From assembly GCA_000585075.1 (NCBI GenBank), contig JEMY01000057.1, positions 70,081-107,279 on the forward strand: a stretch of DNA of 37,199 nt, read 5' to 3'. Under the pieces are notes generated by a model. That model was not told where the DNA came from and ran no database searches. It saw only the letters and a list, made by a program, of their open reading frames with translations. Positions within the stretch are counted from its first letter, which is position 1, and each line of letters starts with the position of its first letter. Made by a program: the position numbers and the translations under genes. Shown piece after piece: positions 24,246 through 32,665 of this stretch. The stretch comes from Candidatus Accumulibacter regalis (lineage in GTDB: Bacteria; Pseudomonadota; Gammaproteobacteria; Burkholderiales; Rhodocyclaceae).

Positions 24246-26804
24246 ATGCCGCGATCCTTGCTGTCAAGCTACCCGCAAACACCCGATCGCTTCGACGAGA
24301 TGCTCGCCGAAGACGGCGGCATTCGCCCCGCGTGGCAGCCTTTCTTTGCCCACCTGGACGCGGCAACACCCGAGCAAATGCGCCACCGGCTCGATTACGT
24401 TCGCCGACGCATCCTCGAGAACGGCGTCACCTACAACGTCTATGCGGATCCCGAAGGCGCCGACCGGCCCTGGGAACTCGATCCGCTGCCGCTGATTCTT
24501 GGCGCTGCCGAATGGCAACAGCTGGCCGGCGCCGTAAAACAACGTGCCCGCCTGCTCAACGCCGTCCTGCGCGACCTCTACGGCGAGCAAACGCTGCTCA
24601 AGGACGGCACTCTGCCGCCAGCGCTGGTCTACGGCCACAACAACTTCCTCTGGCCCTGCCAGGGCGTCAAGCCCGCCGGCGACACTTACCTGCACCTCTA
24701 CGCGGCTGATCTGGCACGCTCGCCTGACGGTCAATGGTGGGTGATCGCCGACCGCACCCAGGCGCCCTCAGGCGCCGGTTACGCGCTCGAAAACCGAACC
24801 ATTGTCGGGCGTGTCTTCCCCGAGCAGTTCCGCGACCTGAACGTCCAGCACCTCGCGTCCTTCTTCCGTGAGCTTCAGGACGCGCTGGCGCATTGGGCTC
24901 CCCACGCCGATGAGGCGCCACTGATCGTCCTGCTGACACCCGGCCCGTACAACGAAACTTACTTCGAGCACGCCTATCTGGCACGCTACCTTGGTTTTCC
25001 CCTCGTCGAAGGACAGGATCTGACCGTTCGCGGCGAGTCGGTCTACCTGAAGACGCTCAACGGCTTGCGCCGTGTTCACGCCATCCTGCGCCGCCTCGAC
25101 GACGACTACTGCGATCCGCTCGAACTGCGCGCCGACTCGGCGCTCGGCATCCCCGGCCTCCTGCAGGCGGTACGCGCAGGCACGGTGCTGATTGCCAACG
25201 CGCTTGGCAGCGGCCTGCTGGAGTCGGCGGCGCTACCGGGATTCCTGCCCGGCGCCTGCGCGAAGCTTCTCGGAGAGCCATTGGCAATGCCGTCGGTGGC
25301 GACATGGTGGTGCGGTGAACGGGCGGCGCTGGACTATACCATCGCCAACCTGGACCACCTGGTGATCAAGGGTTCCTACCCCTCGCAACATTTCGACCCC
25401 TTGTTCGGCAACGAGCTGTCCGGCAGCGACCGGGAAGAGATGATCGCCCGCTTGCGCGCCCGGCCGCAAGCCTATGTCGCGCAGGAACTGGTCAATTACT
25501 CACAGGCTCCGGCCTGGGGCCCGCAGCACAAGCGGCGCCTGCTACCGCGCGGCGTCGGCCTGCGCGTCTATGTCACCGCCACGCCGAACGGGCATGTGGT
25601 GATGCCGGGTGGCCTGACGCGCGTCTCGGCGGCATCGAACGCGCGCATCATCTCGATGCAGCGGGGCGGCTCGAGCAAGGATACCTGGGTGTCGACCGAT
25701 GCCGTGGTGAGCACGTTCAGCCTGCTCAAGCACTCGGTCGGCAAGGCCGATCTGGTCCGCGGCGGCGACAGGCTGTCCTCGCGGGTGGTCGAGAATCTGT
25801 ACTGGTTCGGGCGTTACAGCGAACGCTGCGACAAGACCGCGCGCCTGTTGCGCGTTGCCCTGTCGCGCCTGGTGGACGCCGGTGACGATGCGCTGCCCGC
25901 ACTGACTTCAGCACTGGACCTCTGCCTGGCGCTCAAGCTTCTGCCCGTCGCCGAGCCCAAACCCGCCGGCGCCAGCGAGGCGAAAGTGCCGACCTCGCAG
26001 GCAGAGCGCGAAAGTCTGATGCTCGCGGCCATCTGCGGCGAGGAATGGGGCAGCGGGCTCGCTGGCGATATCCGCCGCCTACTGTGGGTTGCAGCACAGG
26101 TTCGCGAACGCTTCTCGCTCGACAACTGGCATGCTCTCAATCGCCTGCAGCACCGCTTGCAGACCTACAGCCGGCTGGGCAACGACGAATCGCGTCCGGA
26201 ACTGGGAGAAGCACTCGCCTTTCTCGACCAGGTCTTGCTGGCGTCGTCGTCGCTGGCCGGCTTCGCGATGGACAACATGACGCGCGACGACGGCTGGCGT
26301 CTGCTGATCATCGGCCGACGTATCGAACGGCTGATCTTTCTCGCCAAAACGGTCGCCCACTTCCTGCGCCTGCAGTCGACCCGCGCACCGGGGGGGCTCG
26401 AGTGGTTGCTCGAACTGACCGACAGCATCATCACCTACCGTTCGCGCTACATGACGCAGCCCGAGCTCCTGCCAACGCTCGACCTGATCGTCTTTGACGA
26501 TGCCAACCCGCACTCGGTGAGCTTTCAGCTGCAGATTCTGCTCCGTTACCTTGACCAGTTGGCGCGCTTACTCGGCGGCCCGCGTGAAGATGCACTGCCG
26601 TCGGTGCTGGAACGGCTGCAGGCCTTCGATCTTGCCAATTTCGAGGGCCAGAGCTTCGGCGACTGCCGTGCTTGCGACCCCTGCCTGCAACTGGCCGGCA
26701 TTCTCGACGAGTCAGCAGCCGCCGCAGCCGCCCTTTCGGACCGCTTGGCGATGCGCTATTTCAGTCACGTCGGCGACGTCAGCCGCTACACCTTCACCTC
26801 TTGA
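24246..26804 (+). CDS. Fusion of circularly permuted ATP-grasp and alpha-E domains
   Basis: 852 residues from the ATG at 24246; a TTG directly before it is the alternative. Residues 1-485 are the permuted ATP-grasp (VTYNVYADPEGADRPWELD, LTPGPYNETYFEHAYLA, VVMPGGLTRVSA, GGSSKDTWV); residues about 508-852 are an alpha-E domain starting LSSRVVENLYWFGRYSERCD. Compared with the split copy at 15517-16932, the Gly-rich loop GAGGYGMLVG is replaced by SYPSQHFDPLFG (377-388) after Lys375, so ATP contact must differ; I believe this is usual for the fused subfamily rather than decay. No ribosome site is visible and a strong hairpin sits just upstream. It overlaps or abuts the next transglutaminase gene. 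Confidence 0.88.
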   Translation: MPRSLLSSYPQTPDRFDEMLAEDGGIRPAWQPFFAHLDAATPEQMRHRLDYVRRRILENGVTYNVYADPEGADRPWELDPLPLILGAAEWQQLAGAVKQRARLLNAVLRDLYGEQTLLKDGTLPPALVYGHNNFLWPCQGVKPAGDTYLHLYAADLARSPDGQWWVIADRTQAPSGAGYALENRTIVGRVFPEQFRDLNVQHLASFFRELQDALAHWAPHADEAPLIVLLTPGPYNETYFEHAYLARYLGFPLVEGQDLTVRGESVYLKTLNGLRRVHAILRRLDDDYCDPLELRADSALGIPGLLQAVRAGTVLIANALGSGLLESAALPGFLPGACAKLLGEPLAMPSVATWWCGERAALDYTIANLDHLVIKGSYPSQHFDPLFGNELSGSDREEMIARLRARPQAYVAQELVNYSQAPAWGPQHKRRLLPRGVGLRVYVTATPNGHVVMPGGLTRVSAASNARIISMQRGGSSKDTWVSTDAVVSTFSLLKHSVGKADLVRGGDRLSSRVVENLYWFGRYSERCDKTARLLRVALSRLVDAGDDALPALTSALDLCLALKLLPVAEPKPAGASEAKVPTSQAERESLMLAAICGEEWGSGLAGDIRRLLWVAAQVRERFSLDNWHALNRLQHRLQTYSRLGNDESRPELGEALAFLDQVLLASSSLAGFAMDNMTRDDGWRLLIIGRRIERLIFLAKTVAHFLRLQSTRAPGGLEWLLELTDSIITYRSRYMTQPELLPTLDLIVFDDANPHSVSFQLQILLRYLDQLARLLGGPREDALPSVLERLQAFDLANFEGQSFGDCRACDPCLQLAGILDESAAAAAALSDRLAMRYFSHVGDVSRYTFTS

Positions 26805-26809
26805 CCACC

Positions 26810-27796
26810 GTGACCTTGCCCGCCGCCCGCTACCATGTGGTTCATGAAACGACCTACCATTACGACAGCCCGGTTTCGCTGTCGCGCCAACTGCTGCACC
26901 TGACGCCGCGCGATTGCCCGTGGCAACGTTGCCTGGCACACCAGATCACCGTGTCGCCCGACGCCACCAGCAACCGCGAACGGCACGACAGCTTCGGTAA
27001 TCCGGTCAGGGAACTGAGCATCGAGTTTCCCCACGACAGCCTCCAGGTCAGGGCCGAGAGCACCATAGAGGTATTGCCGCACCTGCCGGCTGACGCGCAG
27101 CTGGCACGCCTTGCCTGCTCACCGGAAGCAGTCGATGCCCGCGGCCGACAGACGGGGGAAGGCAGCTTGCACGCCTCACCGGCATGGGAAAAGGTGCGCG
27201 ATGCGCTGGACTATGGATCGCGCCCGGTCCTGGTCGACGCCAGTCGCTTCCAGTTCGAATCTCCGCACGTGCGCGTGAAACACGAATTCGCCAGCTACGC
27301 CAGCAGCTGCTTCTCGCCACAAAGGCCGCTTCTGGAAGCGGTTCTGGCGCTGATGAGCCGCATCTACCAGGACCTGGAGTTCGACCCCGAAGCGACGACG
27401 GTAGCCACCCCCGTGCTGCAGGTACTGGCCGACAAGCGCGGCGTCTGTCAGGATTTTGCGCACCTGATGCTATCCTGTCTGCGCTCGCAGGGTCTGGCGG
27501 CACGCTATGTGAGCGGTTACCTGCTCACCCACCCGCCAGCCGGACAAGCGAGAATGGTCGGCGCCGACGCGTCACACGCGTGGATCTCCTTGTACTGCCC
27601 GGGACCGGGAGGAGGCTACTGGGTCGACTTCGATCCGACCAACAACCTGCTCCCCGACACCCACCACATCACGCTGACCTGGGGACGCGACTTCGCCGAC
27701 GTATCACCGCTGCGTGGTGTCATTCTCGGCGGTGACGCGCACGAACTCGACGTTGCGGTGACCGTGACGCCGCTGCCCGAAGACGCAGACGGGTAG
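26810..27796 (+). CDS. Transglutaminase-fold protein (cysteine protease-like)
   Basis: 328 residues from the GTG at 26810; an in-frame TTG at 26801 would overlap the previous stop (TTGA) and is equally possible. Longer upstream frames lie inside the fused ligase gene and are rejected. The N-terminal beta region YHVVHETTYHYDSPVSLSRQ precedes the transglutaminase core with complete triad Cys213 (GVCQDFAHL), His256 (SHAWISLY) and Asp275 (DFDPTN). SGYLLTHPP and TWGRDFADVSPLRGV are typical of the small partner in the alpha-E/ATP-grasp cluster. No signal peptide, so cytosolic like its partners. With the DUF2126 protein and the fused ligase it completes a three-gene operon. Confidence 0.87.
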   Translation: MTLPAARYHVVHETTYHYDSPVSLSRQLLHLTPRDCPWQRCLAHQITVSPDATSNRERHDSFGNPVRELSIEFPHDSLQVRAESTIEVLPHLPADAQLARLACSPEAVDARGRQTGEGSLHASPAWEKVRDALDYGSRPVLVDASRFQFESPHVRVKHEFASYASSCFSPQRPLLEAVLALMSRIYQDLEFDPEATTVATPVLQVLADKRGVCQDFAHLMLSCLRSQGLAARYVSGYLLTHPPAGQARMVGADASHAWISLYCPGPGGGYWVDFDPTNNLLPDTHHITLTWGRDFADVSPLRGVILGGDAHELDVAVTVTPLPEDADG

Positions 27797-27812
27797 CGCC
27801 GCGGGCGAGACG

Positions 27813-27827
27813 CAACACCGGGTGTTG
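27813..27827. terminator. Small inverted repeat between convergent genes
   Basis: CAACAC-CGG-GTGTTG lies in the 48 bases between the transglutaminase stop (27796) and the CNNM gene stop (27845) that face each other. The stem is only 6 bp and T-runs are missing on both sides, so its use as a bidirectional terminator is uncertain. Confidence 0.3.
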
Positions 27828-27844
27828 GGGCGAAGGCGCCAAGG

Positions 27845-29089
27845 CTACCAGACGATCTGTACTTCCTGAATCACCTGCGGGGTCGCACGCTGAATGGTGA
27901 ACTTGATGCCCGCCACCTCGATTACCGTTCCGACTTTCGGGATTTCGCGGGCATTCTCGAGGAGAAAGCCCGACAAGGTATCGTAGTCGCCCTCGGGCAG
28001 CTTCAGTCCCAGTTTCTCGTTGAGCATCGACGGGTCGGCGCGGGCGCTGACCAGGTAGTCATGATGGCCAAGCTTCTTCAGCCACTCGGCCGGCTTCTCC
28101 TGGCGGTCATACTCGTCCTGCATGTCCTCCATGACCTCCTCGATGATGTCCTCGATGGTGATGATTCCTTCGGCACCGCCGAACTCGTCCATCACCACGG
28201 CCATCGCATCGCCGTCCTTGCGCAACTCGACGAGCATCGACTCGGCGCTCTTGCTGCCAGGAACATAGTGCGTCGGGCTGATGTAGGACTCGATCGAAGC
28301 AGACTCGTCCACGCCCAGCAGGTCCATCGTGTTGAGGACCCCGATGACGCGATCGATCCGCCCATCGAAGACGGGCAGACGGATGTGCGAGCCGGCGACT
28401 GCCAAACGAATCGCCTCACCCACCGTGCAGCTCTTCTCAACGGCATCGACGTCAATCAGCGGCACCATGACCTTTGAAACGGTCGCCTCCGAGAAATTGA
28501 ACATGCGCCGGATCATGTTCTTTTCGATCAACTGGATATCACCGCCCTCGTGCGGCGGCATCTGCACCATGCTTTGAATCTGCTCGCGCAAGGTGAAGGG
28601 GTTGTGCTCCTCCGCACCACCGGCGAGCCGCGAAAGAACCTTCGACAGCGTCACGAAAACGATCAGGAGCGGGGAAAAGAGGATCGAGAAGAAGCGCAGC
28701 GCGTAGATCAGGTAGGGCGCCATGACGTCGGCGCGCTGCTGGAAGATGCTCTTGGGAACGATCTCACCGAACACCCAGATCAGGGGCGCGACGACGAGCA
28801 CCGCCATCCAGCCACCGGCGTCGCCAAAGATGGAGATCATCATCGCGGTCGTGATCGTGGAGTTGGCGACCACGGCAATATTGGTCCCAACCAGCGTCGT
28901 CGACAGCAGCCATTCCGGCCGTTTCTCCAGCATATCGAGAGCCAGGCGAGCGCCCCGCGAACCCTTGGCCGCGTCGTGGCGCAGCTTCATGCGGTCGGCG
29001 CTGACGATGCCCAGCTCGGATCCGGAAAAGAAGGCTTCCGCGATCAGGCAGATAAACATGAACAGAACGGTGAGCCAGATATCCGCCAT
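27845..29089 (-). CDS. CNNM/CorC-type membrane protein (DUF21-CBS-CorC_HlyC), paralogue 1
   Basis: 414 residues. The N-terminal DUF21/CNNM domain (about 1-185) has several membrane segments and the family signature AEAFFSGSELGIVSADR and FGEIVPKSI. A paired CBS domain follows (about 205-335: IRLPVFDGRIDRVIGVLNTMDLL, AVVMDEFGGAEGIITIEDIIEEV) and a CorC_HlyC domain at the end (about 345-410, GDYDTLSGFLLE). Members have been linked to magnesium and other divalent cation efflux or resistance; old names call them hemolysins, which is misleading. The ATG directly follows the stop codon of the upstream paralogue (TAA then ATG), so the two are coupled. Confidence 0.88.
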   Translation of the reverse strand: MADIWLTVLFMFICLIAEAFFSGSELGIVSADRMKLRHDAAKGSRGARLALDMLEKRPEWLLSTTLVGTNIAVVANSTITTAMMISIFGDAGGWMAVLVVAPLIWVFGEIVPKSIFQQRADVMAPYLIYALRFFSILFSPLLIVFVTLSKVLSRLAGGAEEHNPFTLREQIQSMVQMPPHEGGDIQLIEKNMIRRMFNFSEATVSKVMVPLIDVDAVEKSCTVGEAIRLAVAGSHIRLPVFDGRIDRVIGVLNTMDLLGVDESASIESYISPTHYVPGSKSAESMLVELRKDGDAMAVVMDEFGGAEGIITIEDIIEEVMEDMQDEYDRQEKPAEWLKKLGHHDYLVSARADPSMLNEKLGLKLPEGDYDTLSGFLLENAREIPKVGTVIEVAGIKFTIQRATPQVIQEVQIVW

Positions 29090-30493
29090 TTAGACGCCCT
29101 CCACTTTCTTTGCCGGCTCGACTGGAGCGTTTTCAGGCTCGGCAACCACCGCCATCGGGCTGCCAGGCGCCTCGCTCACGCCCGGGCTCTCGACGCTGGC
29201 GCTTACCTCTTCGCTGTCGCTCGCTTTGGCGGGTGGTTCGACCAGGACGCGGCTGATGCGGTTGAACTCGACGCTCTCGACGGTCAGCTTCATGCCACAA
29301 AGGACAATCGACGCGCCGGTTGCCGGCAGTTCGCCGAAGGCATCGAGCAAGGCACCGGCGATGGTCTCGGCGCCCTCGCAGTCGATGGTCACCGCGAAGG
29401 CCTGGTTGAATTCGTCCAGCGACATTCCGGCATCGATCAAGCGGCGGCCATCGTCGAATTCACTCACCAGGTGCCGGTCAGGGTCCTCACTGTCGGAAGG
29501 ACTGCCAATCTCGCCGAAGACGCACTCCAGCAGGTCTTCCATGGTCACCAGACCGGTGACGCCGCCATACTCGTCCACGATCAGCGCGAAGGAGAGCTTG
29601 CGCTGGCGGAAGGTATGAAACAACTCCACCGCCGGCTTCGATTCAGGGAAGAAATTCGGCTGCCGCAAGAGCTTACGAAATGCGTGCGGATCACGTTCCA
29701 ACCGGCCCAGGTCGACGCCCAGCAGGTCACGCGTGTGCAGGATGCCGAGGATGGTATCGCGACGCTCGCGAAAGATCGGGTAGCGCGACTGGCGGGTAGC
29801 CTTGATCTGCGCAATCAGCTCGGGCACCGATAGATCCGCGGACAGAAATTCGATGTCCGAGCGCGGCCGCATGATATCGCGCAGCGACTTGTTGCCAAAG
29901 TCGAAGATCTTTTCGATGTAGTGCGCTTCCTGGCTGTCCAGCGCACCTTCACCGACGGCGTCGGTGACCAGGGTACGGATCATGTCCTCGGTAACCAGAT
30001 TGCCCTGCGAGCGCTGCTTGCCGACAACCAGGGTGATGAAGAACTCGGCGACATGACGGATTACTTCGCGCAGCGGGGTGATCAGACGGGCAAAGAGATG
30101 GATTGGGCGGGCCTGGAAACTGGCAAAGGCGACGTTGTTGCGAATCGCCAGGACTTTCGGGGTGATCTCGCCGAACAAGAGCAGGATCGGCACCATCACC
30201 AGGAGGTTGAGCATGTCGTTCTCCGCCCCGAACAGTTTGATGATCACCGCAGCGGAGATCACCGACGCAGCGACATTGACGAATTCGTTGCCAATGAGGA
30301 TGGTCACGATAAGGCGGCGCGGCTCACTGCGCAGGCGCTCGATCAGATCAACACGCGGGTTCCTGGCCCTGCGCATCTGATCAAGGTGGAATGAACTCAG
30401 CGAAAAAAGCGCCGTTTCGGTACTCGAGAAAAAGCCCGAGAACACCAGCAGGACGACAAATACCCCCAGCTCCATCCAGAGTGCTGGATCCAT
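29090..30493 (-). CDS. CNNM/CorC-type membrane protein (DUF21-CBS-CorC_HlyC), paralogue 2
   Basis: 467 residues. DUF21 domain with FSGFFSSTETALFSLSS and FGEITPKVLA, membrane segments in the first 160 residues, CBS pair (SRYPIFRERRDTILGILHTRDLL, ALIVDEYGGVTGLVTMEDLLE), then CorC_HlyC (ETIAGALLDAFGELPATG). The last 45 residues are a Glu/Ala/Pro/Val-rich tail not found in paralogue 1. GGGGGTAAAGA precedes the ATG. It is the first gene of a two-gene minus-strand operon and is divergent from a third paralogue 444 bases away. Likely function is divalent cation transport or its regulation, by family; the substrate cannot be read from sequence. Confidence 0.88.
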   Translation of the reverse strand: MDPALWMELGVFVVLLVFSGFFSSTETALFSLSSFHLDQMRRARNPRVDLIERLRSEPRRLIVTILIGNEFVNVAASVISAAVIIKLFGAENDMLNLLVMVPILLLFGEITPKVLAIRNNVAFASFQARPIHLFARLITPLREVIRHVAEFFITLVVGKQRSQGNLVTEDMIRTLVTDAVGEGALDSQEAHYIEKIFDFGNKSLRDIMRPRSDIEFLSADLSVPELIAQIKATRQSRYPIFRERRDTILGILHTRDLLGVDLGRLERDPHAFRKLLRQPNFFPESKPAVELFHTFRQRKLSFALIVDEYGGVTGLVTMEDLLECVFGEIGSPSDSEDPDRHLVSEFDDGRRLIDAGMSLDEFNQAFAVTIDCEGAETIAGALLDAFGELPATGASIVLCGMKLTVESVEFNRISRVLVEPPAKASDSEEVSASVESPGVSEAPGSPMAVVAEPENAPVEPAKKVEGV

Positions 30494-30937
30494 TCTTTAC
30501 CCCCAGAAACAAAGTGCGCGCAGCTCTTGAACAAACCGCCGGAAGCGCGAAATCCCCAGAAAGCGAGCCACACGGGCAATTCGGCAGAAATGCAATCGCC
30601 ATGAACATGCGTTGTGTACAGAAATGCTGCCCGTGCGCGCGTACGGCCGCTGATTATCAGTGAGCGTGGTGGCGAAGTCAAACCGTACCGTCGACCGGAC
30701 AATATTCGACGCGCCGATTGCTGCGCGCCCTGGATCTTCTCCAATTCGCGACAAGTCATGACGACAGAATTCTAACGACAGTTGCCAGCAGAGGCAGCGA
30801 GGCGCCGGGTGATCGCGTCCCGGCGGGCGCGAACATTGCGCCCGCCGGGCAACTCGTGTATCAACGCAAGAGTTGCCGTTTGCCACATCTTCGTTCATCG
30901 CAACCTCTGCCTGACCCACACCAGGAGCCATTTCACT
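30494..30937. promoter_or_regulatory. 444-base divergent region between CNNM paralogues 2 and 3
   Basis: The gap must contain promoters for both divergent genes. Apart from the two strong hairpins at 30819-30876, I see no confident promoter pair. Several short open frames cross it (for example 30718-30945 on the plus strand) without ribosome sites or recognisable content. Confidence 0.4.
30819..30876 (+). promoter_or_regulatory. Two adjacent strong hairpins in the leader of CNNM paralogue 3
   Basis: First hairpin: CCCGGCGGGCGC (30819-30830) pairs perfectly with GCGCCCGCCGGG (30838-30849) around a 7-base loop GAACATT. Second: GCAACTC (30849-30855) pairs with GAGTTGC (30870-30876) around a 14-base loop. 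They share one base and end 61 bases before the GTG start at 30938. A structured 5' leader or a terminator-like element is possible; no T-run follows either. It does not match a riboswitch I can name. Confidence 0.45.
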
Positions 30938-32242
30938 GTGTCTGAAGCGTTCTTGCTGCTGATCATGCTCGCCGTCTCGGCCTTCTTCTCTGGCTCGGAG
31001 ACTGCCCTCACGTCACTCTCCCGGGCACGTACCGAGTCGCTGCTCGCTGAACGACGCCTCGGAGCCAAGGCCCTGCACCGGATGAAGAGCAATCTCAACC
31101 GGACGCTGGTGATCATCCTAATCGGCAACAACCTGGTCAACACCGCCACCGCGACGCTGGCCACCGTGGTGGCCACCGAACATTTTGGCCACCTTGGTCC
31201 AGGCCTTGCCGTCGGCGGCATCACCCTGCTGCTGCTGGTGTTTGGCGAGATCACCCCGAAGACCTACGCCTCGCGCTACGCAATCGTCGTCGCGCTACTT
31301 GCGGCAAAACCGCTGGAAGTTCTTGGCAAACTGCTCTTTCCCCTGGTTTGGGCGCTGGAGACGCTCATCCACTGGATGCACAGCCTTACCAGCCCGCCCA
31401 AGGATCCCAGCGTCACCGAGTCGGAACTCATCGCGCTGGCCGCGCACGGCACCGAGGAAGGATCGATCGAGGCCGGTGAACACCTGATGATTCGGCGAAT
31501 TTTCGATTTCAGCACGCTCCGCGCCAGCGACATCATGGTGCACCGCCACCAGATTTTCTCACTCGACGGCAATCGCGCCATCCGCAGCGCGCTGGACGAG
31601 ATCATCGCCAGCTCGCACTACCGGATTCCGCTGCACTCCGGAAATCCGGAAGAAATCAACCACGTGATCACCCTGCAGACGGTGCTCCGCGAGGTCGCGC
31701 AAGGCAACCTGGACAAACCCCTCAAGGACATCGGCAGCGACCCGCTGTTCGTCCCGCCCAACCAGCCGATCGACAGCCTGCTGGACGTCCTCAAGGCGGA
31801 CAAGGAGCGCCTGATGGTAGTGGTCAACGAGTTCGGCGCCCTGCTCGGTATCTTCACGCTGGAAGACGTTCTCGAAGAGCTGGTCGGCGACATCTATGAC
31901 GACCAGGAAGCGCCAAGAGGAGACCAGGCGCTGCTCATGAAGCCAGGCGGGAACGAGCTGGTCGTCGACGGCACGACCGAACTGCGCGTCCTCGAGGGCT
32001 ACTTCGGACAGGAGCTCAGCGGCAAGCCCTACGACTCGGCAAACCTGTGGATCATCACTCATCTCGAACGCATTCCGGCAGCCGGCGAGTGCGTCGTCCT
32101 CGAAGGCCTTGAGGTAAAGATCGAGCGGGCATCGCGGCGACGCATCCACGAAGTACGTATCCGCCGTCGGCCAACCGTTGCCTCCGGAGCAGAGGGCAAA
32201 GAGCCGGCGGGGAAAGAAAGCGACTCAAACGCGAGCGCGTAA
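30938..32242 (+). CDS. CNNM/CorC-type membrane protein (DUF21-CBS-CorC_HlyC), paralogue 3
   Basis: 434 residues from the GTG at 30938 with AGGAG 10 bases upstream; the frame extends back to 30782 but that part is Arg/Cys-rich and crosses the hairpins. DUF21 domain: SAFFSGSETALTSLSRART, LIGNNLVNTATATLATVV, FGEITPKTYASRY. CBS pair: SSHYRIPLHSGNPEEINHV and MVVVNEFGALLGIFTLEDVLE. CorC_HlyC at about 345-410. The organisation is like the E. coli YfjD/CorB type. It is closer in its EITPKTYASRY block to the CorB group than are its two divergent neighbours, suggesting an older divergence rather than a recent duplication (inference). It ends 142 bases before rpsU. Confidence 0.88.
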   Translation: MSEAFLLLIMLAVSAFFSGSETALTSLSRARTESLLAERRLGAKALHRMKSNLNRTLVIILIGNNLVNTATATLATVVATEHFGHLGPGLAVGGITLLLLVFGEITPKTYASRYAIVVALLAAKPLEVLGKLLFPLVWALETLIHWMHSLTSPPKDPSVTESELIALAAHGTEEGSIEAGEHLMIRRIFDFSTLRASDIMVHRHQIFSLDGNRAIRSALDEIIASSHYRIPLHSGNPEEINHVITLQTVLREVAQGNLDKPLKDIGSDPLFVPPNQPIDSLLDVLKADKERLMVVVNEFGALLGIFTLEDVLEELVGDIYDDQEAPRGDQALLMKPGGNELVVDGTTELRVLEGYFGQELSGKPYDSANLWIITHLERIPAAGECVVLEGLEVKIERASRRRIHEVRIRRRPTVASGAEGKEPAGKESDSNASA

Positions 32243-32309
32243 TGCCGCAGCACCTCTCTCTGATCAGCCGACGAGCGTAGCACCCACTCGCTGATTGCGA
32301 AATTGACTC

Positions 32310-32339
32310 TTGGCGGCGCATGGCAACCGTGTTTATAAT
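32310..32339 (+). promoter_or_regulatory. Probable sigma-70 promoter of rpsU
   Basis: A perfect -10 TATAAT lies at 32334-32339, 46 bases before the rpsU start. The best-placed -35 is TTGGCG at 32310-32315 with an 18-base spacer; a better-matching TTGACT at 32303-32308 would be 25 bases away, which is too far. The -10 stands out in the GC-rich context. Confidence 0.65.
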
Positions 32340-32384
32340 GCGCGGCTAAGCTGTACCATGCCCACCTGAACCTTGGATGAGTCT

Positions 32385-32597
32385 ATGCCTGCCATTCGTG
32401 TAAAAGAAAATGAACCGTTTGAAGTTGCCATCCGGCGCTTCAAGCGCACCGTAGAAAAAACCGGCCTGTTGACCGAACTCAGGGCTCGCGAGTTCTACGA
32501 GAAGCCCACCGCCGAGCGCAAGCGCAAGCTGGCCGCCGCGGTCAAGCGCCATCACAAGCGCATGCGCAGCCAGACCCTGCCTCCCAAGCTGTTCTAG
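32385..32597 (+). CDS. rpsU: 30S ribosomal protein bS21
   Basis: 70 residues, [20 protein letters not shown] ... LPPKLF, essentially the canonical proteobacterial S21. An in-frame upstream start at 32373 would add four residues (MDES) not found in the family; GGATGAG before the ATG at 32385 serves as ribosome site. S21 helps the 30S subunit in mRNA initiation. It heads the macromolecular synthesis operon with dnaG and rpoD, has its own promoter, and is followed 23 bases later by a strong terminator that would give excess S21 over the downstream proteins. Confidence 0.97.
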   Translation: MPAIRVKENEPFEVAIRRFKRTVEKTGLLTELRAREFYEKPTAERKRKLAAAVKRHHKRMRSQTLPPKLF

Positions 32598-32620
32598 AGA
32601 TCGTAAGCGTTGCCGGCACG

Positions 32621-32648
32621 GCCGCCCGTCCATAGATGGGCGGCTTTT
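32621..32648 (+). terminator. Intrinsic terminator/attenuator after rpsU
   Basis: GCCGCCCGTC (32621-32630), loop CATA, GATGGGCGGC (32635-32644): a 10-bp stem with one G-U pair, followed by TTTT. It sits between rpsU and the yqeY-like gene, as in the classical rpsU-dnaG-rpoD operon, where partial read-through sets gene dosage. Confidence 0.8.
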
Positions 32649-32665
32649 GGCGTTTCCGAAACGCC
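32649..32665 (+). repeat. Second inverted repeat right after the rpsU terminator
   Basis: GGCGTTT-CCG-AAACGCC begins at the base after the terminator T-run. It may extend terminator function or mark an RNA processing site (an RNase E cleavage between rpsU and dnaG is known in E. coli). Its role here is not shown. Confidence 0.4.

Noticed and set aside
27845-32242. Hemolysin activity of the three DUF21-CBS proteins
   Set aside because: The hemolysin label is historical; domain content indicates CNNM/CorC-type cation transport or its control.
32303-32308. TTGACT as -35 box of the rpsU promoter
   Set aside because: It is 25 bases from the TATAAT, beyond the workable spacing; TTGGCG at 32310 is better placed.
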